Shown one piece after another: positions 1 through 5,240 of a stretch of DNA of 5,240 nucleotides. Where the stretch lies: contig DASXXX010000278.1 in assembly GCA_036502765.1 (NCBI GenBank), positions 1-5,240 of the forward strand, written 5' to 3'. The DNA is from DASUAS01 sp036502765. Lineage in GTDB: Bacteria > Actinomycetota > Acidimicrobiia > IMCC26256 > DASPTH01. Within the stretch, counting starts at the first letter, position 1. The number at the start of each line of letters is the position of its first letter. The notes beneath the pieces are model-generated. The model saw only the letters and a program-made list of their open reading frames with translations, was not told the DNA's origin and did no database searches. A program made the translations under genes and the position numbers.

Positions 1-258
1 CCGCGCGACGAGTACGTGCTCTCCGCGAAGGGTCGCGACCTGATCCCGGTGATCGAGGCGCTGCGCACCTGGGGCGACCGCCACGCCGCGCCCGACGGCC
101 CTCCGGTGCTGATGATCCACGACGACTGCGGCGAAGCGGTGCACTCGGTACCGCACTGCTCGCACTGCGGTGAGCGGCTGCGCCGGGATCACATCCACCT
201 CGAGGTCGGTCCCGGAGCCGCCGAGGTGTCCGTGCTCCCTGTGTCCGCGTCAGACTGA
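1..258 (+). CDS. HxlR-family winged-helix transcriptional regulator, 3' end only
   Basis: The reading frame is open from base 1 and ends at TGA 256-258, so the 5' end lies outside the window and about 85 C-terminal residues remain. The first residues (EYVLSAKGRDL, then a helix ending in LRTWGDRH) match the wing and last dimerisation helix of HxlR/MarR-like regulators, whose usual form is Y-x-L-T-x-x-G-x-x-L followed by AL..WG..H. After it comes a Cys/His-rich tail with Cys codons at 127, 157 and 166 (CG... then HCSHCGERL). Such a tail is common in actinobacterial HxlR proteins and may bind metal; that is inference. The helix-turn-helix itself is missing from view. The gene ends 4 bases before the molybdenum-subunit gene on the same strand, so it may be the local regulator of that operon. 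Ligand and targets are unknown. Confidence 0.85.
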   Translation, partial: PRDEYVLSAKGRDLIPVIEALRTWGDRHAAPDGPPVLMIHDDCGEAVHSVPHCSHCGERLRRDHIHLEVGPGAAEVSVLPVSASD

Positions 259-262
259 CGGG

Positions 263-2893
263 ATGCAGGCTCCCGCGCAACGGTTCGTCGGACACCGGGT
301 GGCACGGGTCGAGGACCCGCGTCTGCTCACCGGACGGGGGAGCTACGTCGACGACGTGACGGTGCCGGGCATGCTCCACGCCCACTTCGTGCGCAGCCCG
401 TTCGCGCACGCGAGCATCCGCGGCATCGACGTCGACGACGCTCGTCGGTACCCCGGTGTGGTCGCCGTCTACACCGGCACCGACATGGAGGCGCTCACCC
501 ATCCCTTCATGGGCTTCCTCCCGTTGCCCGACCTGTACCACCCGATGTTCTTCGCGCTCGCGGTCGACCGGGTGCGGTTGGTCGGTGACCCCGTGGCGCT
601 GATCGTCGCCGAGTCGCGGTACGTGGCCGAGGACGCCGGGCAGCTCGTCGTCGTGGACTACGAAGAGCTGCAACCGATCGCCACGATCGCGCACGCCCTC
701 GACTCCACCCGCCCCGCGATCTGGCCCGGACCTCACGGCAACGTGCTGCAACGCGACCGGCGCGACTACGGCGACGTCGACGCCGTGTTCGCGGGCGCCG
801 ATCGCGTCCTGCGCGAGACCTTCGTGCAGCACCGCTACTCGAACCAGCCCATGGAGACGCGCGGGTGCGTGGCCGAGGTCGACCCCGTCGTGGGCACGGT
901 GGAATACCACTCGGCCACGCAGAACAGCCACCTCATGAAGTGGTCGCTGGCTGCCCTCACCGGCCGGCAACCGGTGTGGCAGTCGGTGCTCGACATCGCG
1001 CGACAACGGGAGCGGATGGCCGGGCTGCTGCAGAAGGCCAAGGGCATGGCCGCGTCCAACAAGGCCGCCGCGGTCGAGAAGGCGGAGGCCGAGCACCACG
1101 TGCCGCCGAAGCACGTGCACCTGGTCGACGAGCCCATCGGTGAGGGACTGGCGTCGCCCGCGTCACCGGGCAAGTCGATGGCGCAGACCTTCCTGCGCGA
1201 GCCGGTGCGCATCGTGCATCTCACGCGCATGCTCCTCGGTCTGCTCGCTCGTGATCCGATCACGTTGCCGCGCGTCACCGCGCAGGACATCGGGGGTGCG
1301 TTCGGGGTGAAGGTCCTCCCGACGCGTGAGGACGTCGCCGTGCTCGCGGCCGCGGTCGATCTCGGCCGGTCGGTGAAGTGGATCGAGGATCGCAACGAGC
1401 ACCTGCTCGTCGCGGGACAGGCGCGCGAGGAGACGCTCGAGGTCGAGGCCGCGCTGACCGACGCCGGCACGCTCCTCGGGCTGCGCGTGCACATGACCAT
1501 GGATCAGGGCGCGTATCCCGCGTTCCCGTTCAGCGCCGCGATGTACCCGATGTTGATCCGCACGATGATGCCGGGTCCGTACCGCCTGACCGCGCTCGGC
1601 TTCACGACCACGATCACCGCGTCGAACAAGGCCACGTACGTCGCGTACCGCGGGCCGTGGGCGGTCGAGACATGGGTGCGCGAGCGCATGCTCGACATCG
1701 CGGCGCGCGACCTGGGCATCGGTCGTGACGAGATCAGGTTGCGCAACATCATCGGACCCGACGAGCTCCCGCGGAAGATGTTGACCGGTCCGACGCTCGA
1801 CATCCGCATGTCGGCGCGCACCACCCTCGAACGCGCGCTCGAGGTCGCCGACCTCGCGTCGTGGCCGGCGCGCCAGGAGGCGGCGCGCGCCGAGGGTCGT
1901 TGCGTCGGGCTCGGGTTCGCCACCTTCATCGAAGCCGCGCCGGGCCCGCCCGACTTCCAGGAGTCGGTGATGCCCGGCGGGGGCGGTGGGCTCCTCGCGG
2001 GCGAGCCGGCCCGCTCCGTGCTCGAAGCCGACGGCACCGTGTCGGTGTACACGCAGCAGATGCCTCACGGCCAGGGTCACGAGACGACGCTGGCGCAAGT
2101 CGCGGCCGATGCGCTCGGCGTGCCGCTCGAACAGGTGCGGGTGCGCTACGGCGACACGTCGATCACCCCGTTCGGCCTCTCGGGCACCGGCGGGAGCCGG
2201 TCGGCGCCGATGGCCGGTGGCGCCGTCACCTACTCGGCGCGCGCGCTGCGCGACCAGGTGCTCGACGTCGCCGCCGATCTGCTGGAAGCACCGCGCGAGG
2301 ACCTCGTCGTCGACGACGGCAACGTGCACGTCGCCGGCGTGCCGTCGATCTCGGTGACGTTCGCCGACGTCGCCGCCGCCCGTCCCGACGAGCAGTTGCG
2401 CAGCGAGTTCTCGTTCGACGGCGCGGAGGGCGGCTGGGCCCAGGCCACCCACGTGTGCTGGGTCGAGGTCGACCTGGATACCGGCCGCGTGCACATCGAT
2501 CGCTACGTCGCGGTCGAGGACTGCGGCGAGCTCATCAACCCGAACGTCGTCGACGGCCAGGTGAGCGGCGGCGTCGTGCAGGGCATCGGGGCCGTGCTCT
2601 ACGAGCGCTCCTACTACGACGACCAGGGCAATTTCCAGGCCGGCACGTTCATGGACTACCTGCTCCCCACCGCGTGCGAGGTGCCCGAGATCGAGATCCA
2701 CCACGTGGAGACTCCCACCGACATCGAGATCAAGTACCGCGGGGTCGGCGAGGGCGGGATGATCGTCGCGCCGGCCGCGCTCACCAACGCGATCGAAGAC
2801 GCCCTCGCGCACCTCGGCGTGCGCATCACCGAGCAGCATCTCCCGCCCGCGCGCATCCTCGAGCTGGCGGGAGTGATCGCGCCCGACGCGTGA
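263..2893 (+). CDS. Xanthine dehydrogenase/CoxL-like family molybdopterin-binding (large) subunit
   Basis: An 876-residue large subunit of a molybdenum hydroxylase, the enzyme class that hydroxylates or oxidises a substrate with water and passes electrons to [2Fe-2S] and FAD subunits. The N-terminal a/b-hammerhead domain spans about residues 5-130 (GHRVARVEDPRLLTGRGSY, then HAHFVRSPFAHA). Molybdopterin-binding motifs follow: SATQNSH at 217-223, QDIGGAFG at 341-348, the active-site loop AYRGPWAVET at 461-470, GQGHETT at 603-609 (Q604 matches the Gln near Mo=O), SGTGGSRSAP at 640-649, and GVGEGG with the expected catalytic Glu at 830. The loop lacks the Cys of true aerobic CO dehydrogenase (AYRCSFR), so this is not form I CoxL. 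Family members are usually near 770-800 residues; the excess is an insert at about 234-335. ATG 263 was chosen because homology begins at once and it sits 4 bases after the regulator's stop; no clear Shine-Dalgarno is seen, so coupling is likely. Substrate unknown; no partner subunit is adjacent. Confidence 0.93.
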   Translation: MQAPAQRFVGHRVARVEDPRLLTGRGSYVDDVTVPGMLHAHFVRSPFAHASIRGIDVDDARRYPGVVAVYTGTDMEALTHPFMGFLPLPDLYHPMFFALAVDRVRLVGDPVALIVAESRYVAEDAGQLVVVDYEELQPIATIAHALDSTRPAIWPGPHGNVLQRDRRDYGDVDAVFAGADRVLRETFVQHRYSNQPMETRGCVAEVDPVVGTVEYHSATQNSHLMKWSLAALTGRQPVWQSVLDIARQRERMAGLLQKAKGMAASNKAAAVEKAEAEHHVPPKHVHLVDEPIGEGLASPASPGKSMAQTFLREPVRIVHLTRMLLGLLARDPITLPRVTAQDIGGAFGVKVLPTREDVAVLAAAVDLGRSVKWIEDRNEHLLVAGQAREETLEVEAALTDAGTLLGLRVHMTMDQGAYPAFPFSAAMYPMLIRTMMPGPYRLTALGFTTTITASNKATYVAYRGPWAVETWVRERMLDIAARDLGIGRDEIRLRNIIGPDELPRKMLTGPTLDIRMSARTTLERALEVADLASWPARQEAARAEGRCVGLGFATFIEAAPGPPDFQESVMPGGGGGLLAGEPARSVLEADGTVSVYTQQMPHGQGHETTLAQVAADALGVPLEQVRVRYGDTSITPFGLSGTGGSRSAPMAGGAVTYSARALRDQVLDVAADLLEAPREDLVVDDGNVHVAGVPSISVTFADVAAARPDEQLRSEFSFDGAEGGWAQATHVCWVEVDLDTGRVHIDRYVAVEDCGELINPNVVDGQVSGGVVQGIGAVLYERSYYDDQGNFQAGTFMDYLLPTACEVPEIEIHHVETPTDIEIKYRGVGEGGMIVAPAALTNAIEDALAHLGVRITEQHLPPARILELAGVIAPDA

Positions 2894-3120
2894 TCTCGTT
2901 CGTCGACTGGCTCGGGGGTCAGACGCGTCGGCGCGACGCGATCGGCGACCTCGCCCGCGACACCCGGCGTGACGCCACGTGGCCGCCGAGCGGCAAGGTC
3001 AACCGGGTCAAGCTGCGCGCGCATCTCGAAGCGCACGACGCGATCCCCGGCGCGCTCGACGCTCTCGATGCCGCGTGGGACGAGTGGGACACGCTGCGGC
3101 GCGAGGAGCGCGACGGCTGA
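2890..3120 (+). CDS. YozE-type SAM-like small protein
   Basis: A 76-residue cytoplasmic protein starting at a GTG that overlaps the upstream TGA as GTGA, a typical coupled junction. The sequence follows the Bacillus YozE pattern along its whole length: an opening SFVDWL (YozE has SFYHYL), a charged segment with DAIGDLARD, an aromatic-Pro step (WPPSG, where YozE has FP), a helix KLRAHLEAHDAI, and the closing ALDALDAAWDEWDTL, matching the family's F.EAW..Y ending. This fold is a small SAM-like helical bundle of unknown function, usually about 70-75 residues, so this copy is full length. It has no signal peptide, membrane segment or metal site. An upstream GCGGGAG at 2867-2873 is too far from the start to be a convincing ribosome site. 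Whether it serves the molybdoenzyme or is merely co-transcribed cannot be told from sequence. Confidence 0.8.
   Translation: MISFVDWLGGQTRRRDAIGDLARDTRRDATWPPSGKVNRVKLRAHLEAHDAIPGALDALDAAWDEWDTLRREERDG
3103..3108 (+). promoter_or_regulatory. Shine-Dalgarno site for the thioesterase gene
   Basis: GAGGAG lies inside the 3' end of the YozE-like gene, 11 bases before the ATG at 3120. It supports that start over upstream in-frame codons, together with the TGATG stop/start overlap. Confidence 0.6.
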
Positions 3121-3917
3121 TGGCGCACCTCGACGACGCGCTCGCGCTCGTGCCCGCCGGCGACGGGCAGTGGCGCGCGCACGCCGACGCGGACCACGAG
3201 TCGATCAGTGCGATGTTCGGCGGGTGGACCGCCGCGGTGCTGCTCCGTGCGGCTCGTCTCACCGCCGAGAGCGAGGCGCAGCCGTCGGCCCTGACCGTCA
3301 ACTTCATCCGGCCCGTGGCCCCCGGCACCGACGTGTCGCTCACCGCGTCGCGCCTCGGGGGCGGGCGATCGCTCGAACACTGGCGCGCCGACCTGCGTGC
3401 GGGCGACGGCGACGGGACGGAGGCCTCCGAGCTCCTCGCGACCGCGCTCGTCGTGTTCACGAACCGGCGTGCATCCGAAGCCCACGTGCAGTTCGAGATG
3501 CCCGCGGTGCCCGCGCCCGAAGGCCTCGAACAGATACGAGCACCGGGCCCGCAGGGGCAGCAGACGGAGATCCGCCAGGTGGCGGGCGAGTGGGGGAGCG
3601 GCGACACCCGCGGGTGCGTGTGGGCGCGCGACCAGGCGGGCCGCGCGCTCGATCACCTGCAGCTCGCGTACCTCGCCGACCAGTACGCGCCGCGGTCGTT
3701 CTTCTGGGGCGTCGGGATGCGTCCGTCGGCCACCATCACGTTGTCGGTGTACTTCCACGCCACCGCCGAGGAGCTCACGGCCGTCGGCACCGACTACATC
3801 CTCAACCAGGCCACCGGCACGCGAGGTGAGCACTCGACGTCGGGACAGCAGGCGCGGCTCTGGAGTCGCGACGGTGTGCTGCTCGCCACCACCGAGCAGC
3901 TCTGCTGGTACCGCTGA
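3120..3917 (+). CDS. TesB-like double-hotdog acyl-CoA thioesterase
   Basis: A 265-residue protein, the usual size for two fused hotdog domains. It probably hydrolyses acyl-CoA to free acid and CoA in the cytoplasm. The first hotdog (about 15-115) shows MFGGWTAAVLLRAA at 32-45 and the strand LTVNFIRPVAPG at 58-69, typical of the TesB/4HBT_3 group. The second hotdog (about 165-265) keeps positions equivalent to the E. coli TesB triad Asp204/Thr228/Gln278: D187 in LAYLADQ, T205 in SATITLSVYFH, and Q260 in the closing LLATTEQLCWYR. These matches were made by eye. The ATG at 3120 overlaps the previous stop by one base (TGATG) and has a GAGGAG site upstream, so it should be translated with the YozE-like gene. 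It is the last gene of the plus-strand block. Chain length and acyl specificity cannot be read; aromatic or branched acyl-CoA substrates are possible. Confidence 0.85.
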   Translation: MAHLDDALALVPAGDGQWRAHADADHESISAMFGGWTAAVLLRAARLTAESEAQPSALTVNFIRPVAPGTDVSLTASRLGGGRSLEHWRADLRAGDGDGTEASELLATALVVFTNRRASEAHVQFEMPAVPAPEGLEQIRAPGPQGQQTEIRQVAGEWGSGDTRGCVWARDQAGRALDHLQLAYLADQYAPRSFFWGVGMRPSATITLSVYFHATAEELTAVGTDYILNQATGTRGEHSTSGQQARLWSRDGVLLATTEQLCWYR

Positions 3918-3933
3918 CCCCGGCTGCGTCGCG

Positions 3934-4302
3934 TCAGGTCGCCTTGATCGTGCCCTTCATGAAGTTGTGGATGTTGCAGTGGTACGCGTACGTGCCGGGC
4001 TTCTTCACCGTGATCGTCGCCGACGATCCGCCGTCGATGTCGCCGGTGTCGAAGGCGCCCTTGTTGGCCGTGAACGTGTGCGTCGTGCCGTCCTTGTTCT
4101 TCACCGTGACCTTCGCGCCGGCCTTCACGGTGAGCGTCTTCGGTGAGAACGCGAGGTTCTTGATCGTCACCGACGGGCTCTTGGCGCTCGGCATCGTGGC
4201 ACCTGCGGACGTGACCGCGACCGCGCCCAGCCCGAAGGCCAGCACCAGGGTGGACGTCAGTGCGAGGAACCGGGCTGCGAGCCGTCGTCTCGATGAGGTC
4301 AT
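3934..4302 (-). CDS. Secreted cupredoxin (plastocyanin/amicyanin-like type-1 copper protein), paralog 1
   Basis: A 122-residue exported blue-copper protein, probably an electron carrier or copper-binding protein outside the membrane. An Arg-rich n-region (SSRRRLAARFL) leads into a hydrophobic stretch at about 13-30 and a likely cleavage site after TSAGA (residue 35). There is no lipobox Cys. The mature domain begins with SVTIKNLAFSPKTLTV and carries all four type-1 copper ligands: H75 in TTHTF, then C109, H112 and M115 in YHCNIHNFM. The spacing from first His to Cys is 34 residues, as in other small bacterial cupredoxins. The ATG at 4302 was chosen because the signal peptide starts cleanly there. 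In-frame ATGs at 4314 and 4338 exist, but they add residues encoded by a tandem repeat and no better ribosome site. It is the last of three minus-strand genes and faces the thioesterase gene convergently with 16 bases between stops. Confidence 0.88.
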   Translation of the reverse strand: MTSSRRRLAARFLALTSTLVLAFGLGAVAVTSAGATMPSAKSPSVTIKNLAFSPKTLTVKAGAKVTVKNKDGTTHTFTANKGAFDTGDIDGGSSATITVKKPGTYAYHCNIHNFMKGTIKAT

Positions 4303-4317
4303 GCCGTCAAGCATGCC

Positions 4318-4364
4318 GCATTCGGGGCCGTCCTGCATTCGGGGCCGTCCTGCATTCGGGGCCG
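4318..4364. repeat. 17-base perfect tandem repeat, 2.8 copies
   Basis: The unit GCATTCGGGGCCGTCCT occurs at 4318-4334 and 4335-4351, with the first 13 bases again at 4352-4364, all without mismatch. The array fills half of the 92-base gap upstream of cupredoxin paralog 1, ending about 15 bases before its start codon. Read on the gene's strand the unit is AGGACGGCCCCGAATGC. A unit of 17 is not a multiple of three, which argues against a coding role. It could be repeated operator sites or a replication-slippage product. Confidence 0.95.
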
Positions 4365-4394
4365 GCGTGATTCAAGGTCGTCGTGAGCCGCTCG

Positions 4395-4769
4395 TCAGGT
4401 CGCGGTGAGGGTGCCCGTCATGTACGAGTGGAGCGTGCAGACGATCCGGTAGGTGCCGGGCTTCTTCACCGTGAACTTGCCCGACTTCCCGCCGTCGATG
4501 TACTTGGTCTTGAACGCCCCGTTCACGGCCGCGAGGTCGTGGGTCGCGCCGTCCTTGTTCTTCACCACGACCGGGATCCCGGCCGTGACGGTGAACTTGT
4601 TCGGGATGAACTTGAACCCCTTGATGGTCACGGACGTGACGGGCGTGGTCGACGCCGCGGCACCCGCCGTGCCCACGGCGACACCGCCGACAGCGAGAGT
4701 CAGCAGCAGCGTGAACACGGTGGCGACGAGTCGCGTCGTCAGCGGGAGACGGCTCGGTGTGTACGTCAT
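4395..4769 (-). CDS. Secreted cupredoxin (type-1 copper protein), paralog 2
   Basis: A 124-residue exported cupredoxin. The signal peptide has TTR in its n-region, a hydrophobic core at about 15-32 and a probable cleavage after GTAGA (residue 37), with no lipobox. The mature domain starts SVTIKGFKFIPNKFTV and keeps the copper ligands H77 (ATHDL), C111, H114 and M117 (CTLHSYM). It aligns without gaps to the neighbouring paralog, 45 of 79 positions identical by hand count. It differs around the copper site: the residues before the ligand Cys are Ile-Val rather than Tyr-His, and Asp follows the first ligand His where paralog 1 has Thr. These changes could shift redox potential or partner choice; that is inference. 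The ATG at 4769 is placed by the signal peptide; no strong Shine-Dalgarno is seen. It lies 56 bases after the cupin gene on the same strand and may share its transcript. Confidence 0.88.
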   Translation of the reverse strand: MTYTPSRLPLTTRLVATVFTLLLTLAVGGVAVGTAGAAASTTPVTSVTIKGFKFIPNKFTVTAGIPVVVKNKDGATHDLAAVNGAFKTKYIDGGKSGKFTVKKPGTYRIVCTLHSYMTGTLTAT

Positions 4770-4787
4770 GACACGAGCATCGCGCTC

Positions 4788-4818
4788 GAGGCCCGCGCCG
4801 TTCCAAACGGGCGCCCTC
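4788..4818. other. Imperfect GC-rich hairpin between cupin and cupredoxin genes
   Basis: GAGG (4788-4791) pairs with CCTC (4815-4818), and CCCG (4792-4795) with CGGG (4808-4811), giving eight pairs around a 12-base loop with a 3-base bulge at 4812-4814. It sits just downstream of the cupin stop on the minus strand. No T-run follows, so it is not a classical intrinsic terminator. It may attenuate or process a shared transcript, or be chance in GC-rich DNA. Confidence 0.2.
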
Positions 4819-4825
4819 GGACGCG

Positions 4826-5212
4826 TCAGGCGCCCGCGATGCGGGCGAGCATGTGGTCCATGACGTGCCCGTGCTCGTCCTGCGGGCTGAAGAGCACCAC
4901 CTCGGCGTCCTCGATCACGCGCACGCTGTGCCCCGACGGCCAGTGGAAGAGGTCCTGCGCCGAGCACCGCTCGACGATGCCATTGGTGTACGTGACGTCG
5001 ACCGCGCCCGAGAGCATGTAGCCCCAGTGCGGCGCTTGGCAGGCGTCGTCGTCGAGCCCTTGGAGAAGGGGAGCGATGTCGGTGCCGGCCCCAAGGGTGA
5101 ACCACTCGCCCCCGAGCGTGCCCGCAGTGGTGTCGCCGAACCCGGTCGCCTGGCGCGCCACTGCGCCGGGAACGTCGATCTTGGTGGGGATGTCATTGCG
5201 GTTGATGTGCAT
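4826..5212 (-). CDS. Small single-domain cupin protein
   Basis: A 128-residue cytoplasmic protein with one cupin barrel at about residues 35-112. The core PHWGYMLSGAVDVTYTNG (61-78) is the first cupin motif in the form found in many uncharacterised actinobacterial cupins (C-x-PHWGY-x-L-x-G). The second motif is DLFHWPSGHSVRV (87-99), followed by EVVLFSP. Possible metal ligands are H62 and H90 or H95, but the classical HxH...E set is incomplete, so metal binding is uncertain. There is no signal peptide or second domain. The ATG at 5212 is supported by a GGAGGG site with good spacing. It is first in a minus-strand run with two cupredoxin genes, but nothing in the sequence ties its role to copper. 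Function unknown; small-ligand binding or an isomerase or dioxygenase-like activity are family-level possibilities only. Confidence 0.82.
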   Translation of the reverse strand: MHINRNDIPTKIDVPGAVARQATGFGDTTAGTLGGEWFTLGAGTDIAPLLQGLDDDACQAPHWGYMLSGAVDVTYTNGIVERCSAQDLFHWPSGHSVRVIEDAEVVLFSPQDEHGHVMDHMLARIAGA

Positions 5213-5216
5213 GGTG

Positions 5217-5222
5217 CCCTCC
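5217..5222 (-). promoter_or_regulatory. Shine-Dalgarno site for the cupin gene
   Basis: On the minus strand GGAGGG lies four bases upstream of the ATG at 5212, the best ribosome site in the window, and it fixes the cupin start. Any promoter must lie at or beyond the window edge, since only 28 bases are visible upstream. Confidence 0.75.
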
Positions 5223-5240
5223 GTGGTCGTCCGATCAGAC

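Noticed and set aside
170..262. Upstream in-frame GTG start adding 31 residues to the molybdenum subunit
   Set aside because: It would overlap the regulator by 89 bases, and the added residues (Cys/Pro/Ser-rich) do not resemble the family N-terminus, which begins right after the ATG at 263.
1163..2839. A 558-codon open frame on the minus strand opposite the molybdenum subunit
   Set aside because: It is antisense to a gene with clear family motifs throughout, its translation is Arg/His/Val/Asp-rich with no recognisable domain, and long antisense frames are expected in GC-rich DNA.
1861..2889. Long 5' extension of the YozE-like frame through the molybdenum subunit gene
   Set aside because: The extension is Arg-rich out-of-frame translation; only the last 76 codons match a protein family and they start at a coupled GTG.
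263..2893. Naming the large subunit as aerobic carbon monoxide dehydrogenase CoxL
   Set aside because: The loop has AYRGPW and not the Cys-bearing AYRCSFR of form I enzymes, and no coxM or coxS is adjacent.
3888..3905. Possible terminator stem AGCAG/CTGCT at the end of the thioesterase gene
   Set aside because: The arms are only two bases apart, too close for a stable loop, and they lie inside codons with no T-run.
4303..4338. In-frame upstream ATGs for cupredoxin paralog 1
   Set aside because: They would encode MQDGPECGMLDG from the tandem repeat ahead of a complete signal peptide, with no better ribosome site.
4318..4364. CRISPR-like repeat
   Set aside because: The copies are directly adjacent with no spacers, the unit is only 17 bases, and there are no cas genes.
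4766..4780. A four-codon leader frame (MLVS) on the minus strand whose stop overlaps the ATG of cupredoxin paralog 2
   Set aside because: The ATGA overlap is neat, but so short a frame with no ribosome site is easily chance.
4770..5105. Upstream extension of cupredoxin paralog 2 into the cupin gene
   Set aside because: The extension is the cupin gene read in another frame and has no signal-peptide logic; the true start at 4769 gives a normal exported cupredoxin.

Overview
This GC-rich window reads as ordinary chromosomal sequence from a high-GC bacterium, most likely an actinomycete-type Actinomycetota (possibly an acidimicrobial lineage). That placement is inferred from base composition, overlapping stop/start junctions and protein style; no marker gene fixes it. 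Genes are packed tightly: no gene-free stretch exceeds 100 bases, and there is no RNA gene, insertion sequence, CRISPR array or integrase.

Plus strand, 1-3917: four co-directional genes that look like one operon. They are the 3' end of an HxlR-type winged-helix regulator (cut by the window edge), a large molybdopterin-binding subunit of the xanthine dehydrogenase / CO-dehydrogenase-like hydroxylase family, a 76-residue YozE-type SAM-like protein, and a TesB-like double-hotdog acyl-CoA thioesterase. The junctions are a 4-base gap, a 4-base overlap (GTGA) and a 1-base overlap (TGATG), so translational coupling is likely. The FAD and [2Fe-2S] subunits that normally accompany the molybdenum subunit are not between or after these genes. 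They must lie upstream of the window or elsewhere. The substrate cannot be read from the sequence; the thioesterase hints at CoA-thioester chemistry, but this is inference.

Minus strand, 5240-3934: three genes read toward the first block and meet it convergently with only 16 bases between stops. In transcription order they are a small cupin with a good Shine-Dalgarno site, then two secreted cupredoxins (type-1 copper proteins). The cupredoxins are tandem paralogs, about 45 of 79 identical positions over the mature domain by hand alignment. The 92-base gap before the second one holds a perfect 17-base tandem repeat (2.8 copies).

The points most worth a second look are an extra segment of roughly 90 residues, rich in Lys, Ala and Glu, inside the molybdenum subunit just before its first molybdopterin glycine motif; the non-standard AYRGPW active-site loop of the same protein; the 17-base repeat array; and the cupredoxin duplication. 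I see no clearly new multi-gene system here.
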